Below, one piece after another: positions 26,237 to 34,017 of a stretch of 64,000 nucleotides of DNA. The position numbers and the translations under genes are program-made. Source of the DNA: CAVWDU01 sp963753815 (GTDB lineage: Bacteria > Pseudomonadota > Gammaproteobacteria > Pseudomonadales > Halieaceae); the NCBI GenBank assembly GCA_963753815.1, contig CAVWDU010000003.1:806001-870000 (forward strand), read 5' to 3'. Position 1 is the stretch's first letter. Each line of letters opens with the position of its first letter. A model generated the notes under the pieces. It made no database searches and was not told where the DNA came from. It saw only the letters and a list, made by a program, of their open reading frames with translations.

Positions 26237-27529
26237 GTGACACACATCTACTGGTTCCAGAACGACCTGCGACTCGAGGACAACCCCGGGCTGCGTCACC
26301 ATGCAGGGGCGCAGCGCTTGTTGCTGGTGTATTTCTGGCCGGTGTCGCAGCCATGGTGCAACGTGACCGGCATGGGCGAGCAACGGCGCCGCTTCATCAC
26401 CGAGAGCCTGGCCGCGCTGCGCGAGCAACTGGCGAAGCTGGGCCAGGACCTGATGGTGCTCGAGGGCAGTCCGCACCGGGAATTGCCCGCGCTGGCGAGG
26501 CAGGTCGGTGCTACGACCGTTGGCACCTCACAGTCTCCCGGCTACTACGAGCGGCACCTGCGCCAGCTCACCGAAGCCGAACTCGACATTCCCTTCATTG
26601 TTCACCCAGGCAATACCCTGTTCGACCAAAGCCTGTTGCCTTTCGGTGACGGCGAGATGCCAAAGCACTTCACGCCGTTCAAAAAGTCACTGTCCGGATG
26701 TCACTGGCGCGCGCCGGAACCGACGCCGGAGTCACTGCCGCCACCGCCGTCCATCGAGTTCGCCGACCCGGGGGCGGCCGAATGCCAGCCACCGCTGGCG
26801 CTGCCGGTACGCGGTGGCGCGGCCGCCGGGGAAGACCGCCTGCGCCGCTGGATCTTCGAACAGCGGGCCATCGACAGCTACGCGAAAAGCCGCAACACCC
26901 TGGACGGTCTGGGTGGCAGTAGCACGCTGTCTCCCTGGCTGGCGCTGGGCTGCCTGTCGGTGCGACAGGTCGCCACCGCCATCGAAGCGTATGAACACCA
27001 GTACGCGGCCAACGCGTCGACCCGCTGGCTCTACGACGAGCTGCTCTGGCGCGAGTTTTTTCACTGGCGTGCAATCGACGACGATATCGGGCTGTTCCGG
27101 CCAGGCGGTAGGCGCGGTCGCCTGCGCCACTGCACCTTCGAGCCCCGCAACTTCGCCCGCTGGTGCCAGGGTGATACCAACTTCCCGCTGGTCAACGCGC
27201 TGATGCGCCAGCTGCTCGCCACCGGCTGGATGAGCAATCGAGGACGCCAGATCGCGGCGAGTTGCCTGGTCAACGAACTGGGCATCGACTGGCGCTACGG
27301 CGCGGCGTTCTTCGAGAAACACCTCATCGACTACGACGTGGCCAGCAATTACGGCAACTGGCAGTATATCGCCGGCGCCGGTGCGGACCCGCGTGGAGGC
27401 CGGCACTTCAACCTCCAGAAGCAGGCGGCCGAGCACGACCCCGACGGCGCGTTCACACGCAAGTGGCAGGGAGACAGGCCGAGACAGCCGGACTATGTCG
27501 TCGATGCCGCCGACTGGCCGCTGTCATAG
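26237..27529 (+). CDS. DASH-type cryptochrome/photolyase family protein
   Basis: 430-residue flavoprotein of the photolyase/cryptochrome superfamily. It has an N-terminal antenna domain (HIYWFQNDLRLEDNPGL) and a C-terminal FAD domain with STLSPWLALGCLS, WLYDELLWREFFHW, a NFPLVNALMRQLLATGWMSNRGRQ block and DYDVASNYGNWQYIAG. These match Cry-DASH, which binds FAD and MTHF and repairs or senses lesions in single-stranded DNA. GTG start at 26237 after GGGAGA. Blue-light reception or repair would suit a phototroph. Confidence 0.92.
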   Translation: MTHIYWFQNDLRLEDNPGLRHHAGAQRLLLVYFWPVSQPWCNVTGMGEQRRRFITESLAALREQLAKLGQDLMVLEGSPHRELPALARQVGATTVGTSQSPGYYERHLRQLTEAELDIPFIVHPGNTLFDQSLLPFGDGEMPKHFTPFKKSLSGCHWRAPEPTPESLPPPPSIEFADPGAAECQPPLALPVRGGAAAGEDRLRRWIFEQRAIDSYAKSRNTLDGLGGSSTLSPWLALGCLSVRQVATAIEAYEHQYAANASTRWLYDELLWREFFHWRAIDDDIGLFRPGGRRGRLRHCTFEPRNFARWCQGDTNFPLVNALMRQLLATGWMSNRGRQIAASCLVNELGIDWRYGAAFFEKHLIDYDVASNYGNWQYIAGAGADPRGGRHFNLQKQAAEHDPDGAFTRKWQGDRPRQPDYVVDAADWPLS

Positions 27530-27542
27530 CGGCGGGACTGTT

Positions 27543-27977
27543 TCAGAAACCCACCAGCGCTGCTGCCGCCAACAGTGCCAGCGTCGCCACCACCGTCAGC
27601 TGCAACCGCAGCGAGGCATAGTAGGCCGGTTGCGGCCGGAACAGCGCCAGGGTGTGTTCGATTAACACCGTCAGCGGGAACAGGACGGCACAAAGCAAAT
27701 AGAAGACGGGCGGCGCCAGCAGTAGGTGCCCGAAAAACGCGACGATGACAATCGCGTTACTGAGCACCAGGGCGCCCGGAGTTCGCCGGATCAGGGCGAG
27801 TCCCCACCAGATACCGACCAGGAAGCAGAGAATCGCCAGCGCGTAACTGCCGAGTGCCCCGGCATAGAAATCGCGGCGCTGCGGGTCCAGATAGATGAGC
27901 AGGGGAGCCAGGCAGAAGGGAAGCAGGCCGGCTCTACCGAGGGCTGTCGCGGTGGACGGCACGGTGATATCAGTCAT
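27543..27977 (-). CDS. DUF3429-family membrane protein
   Basis: 144 residues with about five membrane segments and the DUF3429 features GLLPFCLAPLLIYL, YALAILCFLVGIWWGL and FPLTVLIEHTLALFRP. In other gammaproteobacteria the family often lies beside photolyase/cryptochrome and light-stress genes, as here (convergent with the cryptochrome, 13 bp apart). The exact start is uncertain: AGGAGT lies 13 bp before this ATG. Confidence 0.8.
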   Translation of the reverse strand: MTDITVPSTATALGRAGLLPFCLAPLLIYLDPQRRDFYAGALGSYALAILCFLVGIWWGLALIRRTPGALVLSNAIVIVAFFGHLLLAPPVFYLLCAVLFPLTVLIEHTLALFRPQPAYYASLRLQLTVVATLALLAAAALVGF

Positions 27978-28051
27978 AGTCAGCGGCACACTCCTCTTTA
28001 TCGCGCATGTCAGACTGTCTCTTTGTCACTGTTCTGTCGATGTCGACTCCG

Positions 28052-29309
28052 CTACCCCGCCGCGTCCACCGCTCTGCCCAACCGACGGCTCAGCAGGTAA
28101 AACGCCACTCCCGACACCAGCACCGCGGCACACATCAACCCCTCGACCGGGCGCTGGATGATGGTATAGACGACTGTCCATCCGGTAACGCCCAGGAACA
28201 CCAGCGGCGGCAGCGGGTACAACCAGATGTCGTAGGGTCGCTCCTGCCCGGGTCGTCGCCGCAGGATGAAAACACCGAGCACCGCGAGAAAAGTGTTCAA
28301 CGCCATCGTCACGCCGGAAAAAACCAGGATTCGTTCAAACGACGAGGTCCACAGGAACAGCAGTGTCACTGCAGACTGTACCGTGATCGCCACAATAGGA
28401 ACACCGTCGGCATTGACCCGCGCCAGGGGTGCAAAGATCCTGAAATCCTCCCCAATGGACTGCAGCACCCGCGGGCCTGCCACCACCATGGCGCTGACCG
28501 TGGAGGTCAGCAACAAGCGCGAGCAACACGCCCATGACCGCGGCACCTGCCGGGCCGAAAACCTCCCGAGCGGCGATGAACCCGATCTCGACCTCTCCCG
28601 CCATGGCATCCATGGGGGTGGTCACCAGGAACGTGTAGTTCAACAAGAGGTAGCAACCGCTGACCAGCACGGTACTGCCAACCAGGATGATCGGCAGATG
28701 CCGCCGCGGCTGCTGCAGCTCACCGCTGACATAGGTCGCGGCATTCCAGCCGGAAAACGCGTAATTGACGAAAATCAGCGATACCGCGAAGCTGCCGCTG
28801 AACAGCAGCGCCGCGTCGCCGGCACGAGGCAACAGGATCACCGGCTGCCGTTCCCCGGCAACAACCAGCGCGAGCACTGAGAATCCCAGGATCAGCGTCA
28901 GCTTGAGGCCCGTCAGCACGCTCTGCACGCCGCCGCTGCCCGCGTGACTGGAGCAGTGCGCCGCCGTCAGCACGAGGACCAGGCCGGTTGCCAACCATGC
29001 GGCCGACAGCGCCGGGAAGACAGCCGCAAGATAACTGCCGAACGTCAGGGCGGCCAGCGCGGTGGGGGCAGCGAAGCCGACTGTGGCGGAGACCCAGCCG
29101 GAGACGAACCCCGCCACGGGGTGGTAGATCACCGACAGGAAATTGTATTCGCCCCCCGAGCGCGGCAGCGCCGCCCCGAGCTCGGCATAGCAGAGCGCGC
29201 CGCAGAGTGCGGACACGCCACCGACCACCCACAGCATGAGCAGCACGAAACCCGAGCGAATTTCCAGCAACTGGAAGCCGAGACTGGTGAACACACCCGT
29301 ACCGATCAT
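28052..29309 (-). pseudogene. APC-family amino acid permease, frameshifted
   Basis: Amino acid/polyamine transporter. The first part (29309 to about 28517) runs MIGTGVFTSLGFQLLE, GGEYNFLSVIYHP and NYAFSGWNAATYVSGEL. The rest (about 28511 to 28052) continues in another frame with LLLTSTVSAMVVAGPRVL through the last membrane helices. One extra base near 28514 (CAACAAG for CAAAAG on the plus strand) separates them; removing it gives the conserved LLALLLTSTVSAMVV. Upstream of 29309 the same frame still encodes RIGTFTPLAAAAIIIAN, typical of the family, but no start codon is in that frame, so the 5' end may hold another defect. Confidence 0.85.
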
Positions 29310-29802
29310 GTTGGCGATGATGATCGCCGCGGCGGCCAGGGGCGTAAACGTGCCGATTCGGGTCGCGATGGCATGGCCTCGACGGGTAGCTATCCTCGAC
29401 CGACAGTGAACCCCGGATCGATTCCGGCGTCAAAGGCTCAGCTCCACGCCCCAGCAGGGGTTGCAGTCTGTCGGACTTCAGGGCGATCTTGCTGAGGCGG
29501 CGGGAAACCAGCCAATTATTCCGCTATTTTTCATGAAATAGGTACTACTATGCGCCTCAAAATGGCGCAATACTCGCTTTCCCACTCGCCTCGCGATGTA
29601 CTCCCAAGTCCGACAGACTGCCATACCGAGACACGCGCGGGCCGGTGTCGCTGTCTGCCATGCTGCTGTCGCCGGCAGTCATGCCAGCGTTAACCGACGG
29701 ACAGTAGACTATTTAATGGACGGGTGACTGTGTAGGCCGTGACCGCGAATCGGTCGCGCAACACAGGGTACCCGCTACCCAACCAGACAGGGGATTTCTC
29801 GA
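29310..29802. other. Intergenic region with structured repeat
   Basis: About 490 bp. The first ~60 bp still encode the N-terminus of the permease. The centre holds a 159-bp inverted-repeat element (described separately), and the last ~180 bp should hold the promoter of the downstream plus-strand gene. No other gene is supported. Confidence 0.55.
29463..29621. repeat. 159-bp element bounded by a perfect 16-bp inverted repeat
   Basis: GCAGTCTGTCGGACTT at 29463-29478 is repeated exactly inverted at 29606-29621. Internal sequence continues the symmetry imperfectly (GAGGCG-GGGAAA on both arms) and includes smaller hairpins (GCGCC-TCAAAAT-GGCGC; TATTTTTCATGAAATA). There is no coding capacity. It resembles a non-autonomous REP/MITE-type element; a related core, CTGTCGGACT, occurs at 52529-52538. 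Confidence 0.65.
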
Positions 29803-31222
29803 ATGCGCAATGTGCTGAGTGGCCTGACCGGCCTGCTGCTGGCAGTGGCAATGCCCGCGCTCGCCAGTGGTTATCGCGGCGTGCCCACCGATGCCATCTT
29901 CAAAACGCCGGAGCAACGCTACGGCCATCTCCAGTATATGGGCTTCTACGCGTCGGCCATGCAGCACTGGAACTTCACCCGGGAACTCGCACCCTTCACC
30001 AACCTGACCTGGGTGGATACCATCGACCAGCAAAAGATCCTGGCCCGGGTTCGGGAGGCCGGGGATGCCGGCGTCGGTGTGGTGCTGAGCGTACAGGCCA
30101 TGACATTTGATTCCGACTACCGGCTCAGGCCCGACTACCTGTTCAGGCTGTCCAACCTGCAACAGGCCCTGCTGGCAGAGGGCCTGATGGATCACATCAC
30201 GCTGGTCTATCCCGTCGACGAGCCTTTTTCGCACGCCGCCAAACGGACGGTCAACAGCCGCGACGAAATGCGCGAAGCCCTGAATACGCTGAACCGGGAA
30301 CTGGACACACTGTTCCCGGGGAAACCCCTCGGCGTCATCTTCAGCCACGGCGAGGTGCTGCGGGATGACTTTCGCGTTCCCGAATCCTACGACTGGGTCG
30401 GCTTCGACTGCTACCACAGCCTCTATGACTGCGACGGCCGGCCGCAGACCGACCACTACCGCAAGCTCCTGAAGCGGATGACGCCGGAGCAGTCGCTGAT
30501 GGCGGTGCCCCAGACCTGGATGCGTGAGGACGACTACGAGCGCAAGTCGTGGGAAACCCGGGAACTGCATGACGCTCGCCTGGAACGCACCGCCCGGCAG
30601 CTGCGCAAGCGCCTGCTTCACCATTACGAGATCGCCCTGAGCGAACCGCGGTTCATCGCATTCATCCCCTTCCTGTGGTCGATGCGCCCCGGCGAATCCG
30701 GCCGGGACTACCCGGGCTTCGGCGTCGATGAGTTCGCCGAGCGGTTCCCGGAGGGCGGAGCGGAATTCGCCGCCCAGCTCCGGGACATTGGTGAACAGAT
30801 CGTGACCGGCACCCACCGCTACCCCAACCTGTCCCGGCGCCAGACCGAGTCCGACCTGCTACGGCCGCGCAACGATCACCACGTCCGGCTGCTGGAAGTC
30901 TCCGACAACGGGGTGATCAGCGCCTGGGGCTTCAATCGGGCACTGCCGCACAAGAGCCTGCGCATGCAGGTGGCGCTTTATCGCGGCGACGAGCAACTGT
31001 ATCTCTCCAAGCGGCGGCGCAGCTTTGTCCTCGATGACTTCGGTCAGGCCCGGCGGACCCCGCCCGCATAACCCCATCGGCATCCACGGCTACCGGCACA
31101 CCCTGCCGAAGGACCTGGTCTCGGAACTTCGCGGCGAGGAGATCACGGTCGAAGTACGCCTGTTCGGCGACCGCGCGGGCAAGCAGAAGTACAGGCGCGT
31201 ACGCACCGTCGTGCAGTGGTAG
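29803..31222 (+). pseudogene. Secreted TIM-barrel-like protein, frameshifted near the C-terminus
   Basis: An exported protein of about 470 residues with a signal peptide (NVLSGLTGLLLAVAMPALA). The body looks like a glycoside-hydrolase-type barrel: HLQYMGFYASAMQHW, FTNLTWVDTIDQQKI, ITLVYPVDEPF, YDWVGFDCYHS and FIAFIPFLWSM. Acidic residues in VYPVDEP and FDCYHSLYDCD sit where catalytic acids occur in such barrels, but no family was identified. The frame stops at 31071 because of an extra C in CCCC (31058-31061). The next frame continues HNPIGIHGYRHTLPKDL to 31222, clearly the same C-terminal beta domain. AGGGGA precedes the ATG. Confidence 0.75.
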
Positions 31223-31332
31223 TGCGCCAGGGCCGACCGCGGTGGCGGTCATCGCGCTTTCATACTTTGGTAGCCTGCGCTTAACGTCACTGTCCTACCC
31301 TGCACCTCCTGAACTACGGGGAGGTGCTTCTC

Positions 31333-31530
31333 ATGGCTACAGCTTCAGTTATCGACGCGGACAAGCAGCGACTGCGTGAGGATATCGCACGCCAGATCGA
31401 GGCCTACCTGCGCGGCGGCGGAACCATTCAAACAGTCAACACCGCGGGAACGGGCAGCGCATCCGCGCAAGCTCATGCTTGCTGGCCCGCGCAATCGGGC
31501 CTGTCGGATGGATTCGAACGCCCGGCGTGA
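31333..31530 (+). CDS. Small protein with SutA-like N-terminus
   Basis: 65 residues. The N-terminal half (QRLREDIARQIEAYLRGGGTIQTV) matches a common gammaproteobacterial small-protein pattern, also seen in SutA-type RNA polymerase-binding regulators, but here acidic N-terminal residues are few and the C-terminal half is Ala/Gly-rich and unlike known members. GGGGAGG precedes the ATG. Function uncertain. Confidence 0.55.
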   Translation: MATASVIDADKQRLREDIARQIEAYLRGGGTIQTVNTAGTGSASAQAHACWPAQSGLSDGFERPA

Positions 31531-31722
31531 ACACCCCCTGAGGACTCCTTCCAAGGTCGCCAACGGGCACACTGACGGGCCCCGCCGGCTGCCGGGCCGG
31601 CGAGATTACGGCAGTGATTGACAGCTCGCCGGCACTGCAAATACATCCTACTGTGGCATACTCCCCGTGCGCCGCGCCCACCGCGCGGCAGTTTTTAATG
31701 ACCACAGACAAGGTGACCCAGA

Positions 31723-32514
31723 ATGGATACCAGCAAACTGTTTTCACTGGAGGGCAGAGTAGCACTCGTCACTGGTGGCTCACGCAACCTCGGCCGGACC
31801 ATCGCCGAGGCGTACATCGCCCAGGGCGCGACGGTGTACATCACCTCCCGCAAGGCCGCCGACTGCGAGCGCACCGCAGATGAGTTGGGGCCCCTGTGCC
31901 ATGCGCTGCCGCAGGACGTGTCCACCGTGGAAGGCGCGCAAGCCCTGGCCAAGGCGTATGCAGAACGGGAGAGCAAACTCGACATCCTGGTGAACAACGC
32001 CGGCGCGGCCTGGGGCATGCCGTTCGACGAGTTTCCTGAGAACGGCTGGGACAAGGTCATGGACCTTAACCTCAAGTCGCCGTTCTTCCTCACCCAGGCG
32101 TTCCACGAACTGCTTAAGGCCGGGGCCGCCAGTGGCCACCTCGCCAAGGTCATCAACATCACTTCCATCGACGGCCAGCGCCTGAATCCCTGGGAAACCT
32201 ACAGCTACCAGGCCTCCAAGGCGGGCCTGATCTACCTGACCAAGCGCATGGCAGCGCGCCTGGTTGAGGACGGCATTGTCGTCACGTCGCTGGCACCGGG
32301 CGCTTTCGCCTCGGACATGAACAAAGCCGCACGCGACCACGGCGACGAGGTCGGCAAGGCGATTCCGCTCGGCCGCATCGGCACAGCCGAGGATCTCGCC
32401 GGTACCGCGATCTTCCTGGCCAGCCGCGCCGGCGATTATGTCGTCGGCGATACCATCACGGTAGACGGCGGCCTGGTACACGCGGCGCTGGGCCCGTCCA
32501 TCGACGCCGGCTGA
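31723..32514 (+). CDS. Short-chain dehydrogenase/reductase (SDR)
   Basis: 263-residue classical SDR. Cofactor motif TGGSRNLGRTIAEAY is at 17-31, NNAGA near 91, and the catalytic set is Ser in NITSIDG with YSYQASK (Tyr and Lys). C-terminal VVGDTITVDGGLVH is typical of 3-oxoacyl-ACP-reductase-like members. The substrate is unknown. AAGGTGA lies about 5 bp before the ATG, and a strong terminator follows the gene. Confidence 0.93.
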   Translation: MDTSKLFSLEGRVALVTGGSRNLGRTIAEAYIAQGATVYITSRKAADCERTADELGPLCHALPQDVSTVEGAQALAKAYAERESKLDILVNNAGAAWGMPFDEFPENGWDKVMDLNLKSPFFLTQAFHELLKAGAASGHLAKVINITSIDGQRLNPWETYSYQASKAGLIYLTKRMAARLVEDGIVVTSLAPGAFASDMNKAARDHGDEVGKAIPLGRIGTAEDLAGTAIFLASRAGDYVVGDTITVDGGLVHAALGPSIDAG

Positions 32515-32524
32515 GCAGCTTCCG

Positions 32525-32549
32525 GGCCCGCCTGAACGCCAGGCGGGCC
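32525..32549 (+). terminator. Rho-independent terminator after the SDR gene
   Basis: A perfect 9-bp stem (GGCCCGCCT at 32525-32533, AGGCGGGCC at 32541-32549) with a 7-base loop, followed by TCCTTATT. It starts 11 bp after the SDR stop codon. Confidence 0.75.
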
Positions 32550-32778
32550 TCCTTATTCGAACCAAACCTGCCCGGGGGCAACCTGCCCGGGACAGGACCG
32601 CTAGCATTACCATCCCCATCTTTGGGGGTACTCCTTCCTACTCGAACCGCCCGTGAGCCGCACACGACCCCATGCCGGGGTCTTCATTCCGTATCCTGCA
32701 TTCTCGAATACAGACACGGCCTGCAGTGTGATCTGGAGGAGAACTGCTATTCACCCAGCGGGACTCCGGGCACTCCGG

Positions 32779-32834
32779 GCCGGCCGCACCTCGCCGGCCA
32801 CACCTCGCCGGCCACACCTCGCCGGCCACACCCC
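32779..32834. repeat. 14-bp tandem repeat, four units, intergenic
   Basis: Four head-to-tail 14-bp units of GCCGGCCACACCTC (32779-32792 with one change, two exact copies, and 32821-32834 with one change). Unlike the in-gene repeats of this window, the unit is not a multiple of three. Confidence 0.9.
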
Positions 32835-32857
32835 AAAATGGCGCTTGATCGAGCTAT

Positions 32858-32875
32858 TTGTTACGCAATTGTTAC
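32858..32875. promoter_or_regulatory. Direct repeat TTGTTAC with 11-bp period
   Basis: TTGTTAC at 32858-32864 and again at 32869-32875, separated by GCAA. A 7-bp half-site with a 4-bp spacer is the layout bound by OmpR/PhoB-family response regulators. It lies about 220 bp before the gene at 33094, in AT-rich sequence. The regulator is unknown. Confidence 0.4.
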
Positions 32876-33093
32876 AATTTGATGAAAACACTGGCCATCC
32901 GCACCTGAGAAGCGTATATTCGAATTATTCACAGTGTATATACAAAAGCACTGATGGACCGAATGGCGCTGGCTGGCACGTCGAATGGCAGCGCACGAAC
33001 ATTGAAGTATCAGGAACGTTATCGCGGGTATGACCGCGACGTACACGGGGCCGGGAAACCGGATCAAACTGCTCGCCCCGGGGAGATAAAAGT

Positions 33094-33429
33094 ATGAAAA
33101 TCAAAATGTTATGCACTGCCGTAGTGGCCGGCCTGGTTGGCTTTTCAGGCATTGCACTGGCCGAGACCACGCGGGACTGCGTGCTCGAGGGCACCGTCAA
33201 GGATCGCTCGGCGGGAGATGACCGGGTTTATGTCGCATTCCACTCGGCCCGACCCGCCACCGATGACGCCGACTGCAATATCCGCAAGCGCGAAAAATTG
33301 CAGTTCAAGCAGCCGGTGGGCACCAGCCTGCAGTCCGCAAGACCGGGCACAACGGTGGAATACCGGTACACGGAAGACTCCAAGGAAGGCGCTCGCTGGC
33401 AATTGCGAGAAGTCGGCAAGTCTCAATAA
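33094..33429 (+). CDS. Small secreted hypothetical protein
   Basis: 111 residues. Signal peptide KIKMLCTAVVAGLVGFSGIALA, then a small domain with two Cys (RDCVLEGTVKD and DADCNIRKR) that may form a disulfide in the periplasm, and a basic/acidic C-terminal half (VEYRYTEDSKEG). GGGGAGA lies upstream of the ATG. The family was not recognised. Confidence 0.7.
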   Translation: MKIKMLCTAVVAGLVGFSGIALAETTRDCVLEGTVKDRSAGDDRVYVAFHSARPATDDADCNIRKREKLQFKQPVGTSLQSARPGTTVEYRYTEDSKEGARWQLREVGKSQ

Positions 33430-33520
33430 CAACCGACCTGCCTCGTCGGTCCCGATGGGCCGGCGATCATGTCACCGGCAAAGACAAGCGGGGTAGGCGA
33501 TACCTGTTCCGGCAGGCCGT

Positions 33521-33877
33521 TTAAAGGCTGACCGGGTGGTAGGTGTAACGGGTGCAGGCCTGGCTGTTGATGAACGACTGTAAGCGGGCGTGGACGGCTC
33601 CGTACTCAGTTTCGGGGAGCCCGAACATCAAGCCGTCGTAATAGCCGATCGCCTTCGCGTAAATCACGTCCGATTCAGCCTGATCGTAGCCGTCCAGCAC
33701 GCTTTCCGTCTCCTCGGCGTACTGGTCTTCGCTAAAATAGCCCAGTGTTTCCTGGGCCAGGACGCAGGTCAACTGCCTGGCCGCGGCAAACTGGTCCGGG
33801 CCCATAGCCAATGCACTGGCCTGGGAACTGCCAAGAACCAACGCCAGGGCCGCGCCGAAAGTGTGCAGCTGTCGCAT
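33521..33877 (-). CDS. Small exported hypothetical protein
   Basis: 118 residues with a signal peptide (LHTFGAALALVLGSSQASALA). The mature part is acidic and helical, with one Cys near the start (QLTCVLAQE) and one near the end (NSQACTRYTYHP) that could pair. It is convergent with the preceding small gene. The family was not recognised. Confidence 0.7.
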   Translation of the reverse strand: MRQLHTFGAALALVLGSSQASALAMGPDQFAAARQLTCVLAQETLGYFSEDQYAEETESVLDGYDQAESDVIYAKAIGYYDGLMFGLPETEYGAVHARLQSFINSQACTRYTYHPVSL

Positions 33878-34017
33878 GGAATCACTCCGTATCTCGATCT
33901 GCGCACGGTAGCTGAGCCACGTTACAGAAATGTGAATGGATTATGACGACCTCATGACGGTTGACCGGGCCAGCCGTATCCCTGGCCGTATGCCCGGCGA
34001 TTCCGGTTGTGAGCAGC

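Larger units (their letters stand above)
32551..33093. other. Noncoding region with tandem repeat and AT-rich promoter zone
   Basis: About 540 bp without a supported gene. It holds a 14-bp tandem repeat (32779-32834) and then a sharp change to AT-rich sequence from 32850 to 32960 with an 11-bp-period direct repeat. This is probably the control region of the small secreted-protein gene at 33094. Confidence 0.55.

Noticed and set aside
29713..30816. Minus-strand open frame opposite the secreted TIM-barrel-like gene
   Set aside because: The plus strand has a signal peptide, a ribosome binding site and protein-like composition; the minus frame has none.
31495..31525. GGATTCGAACG resembling a tRNA T-loop
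   Set aside because: No acceptor or anticodon stem could be built around it; it lies in a small coding frame.
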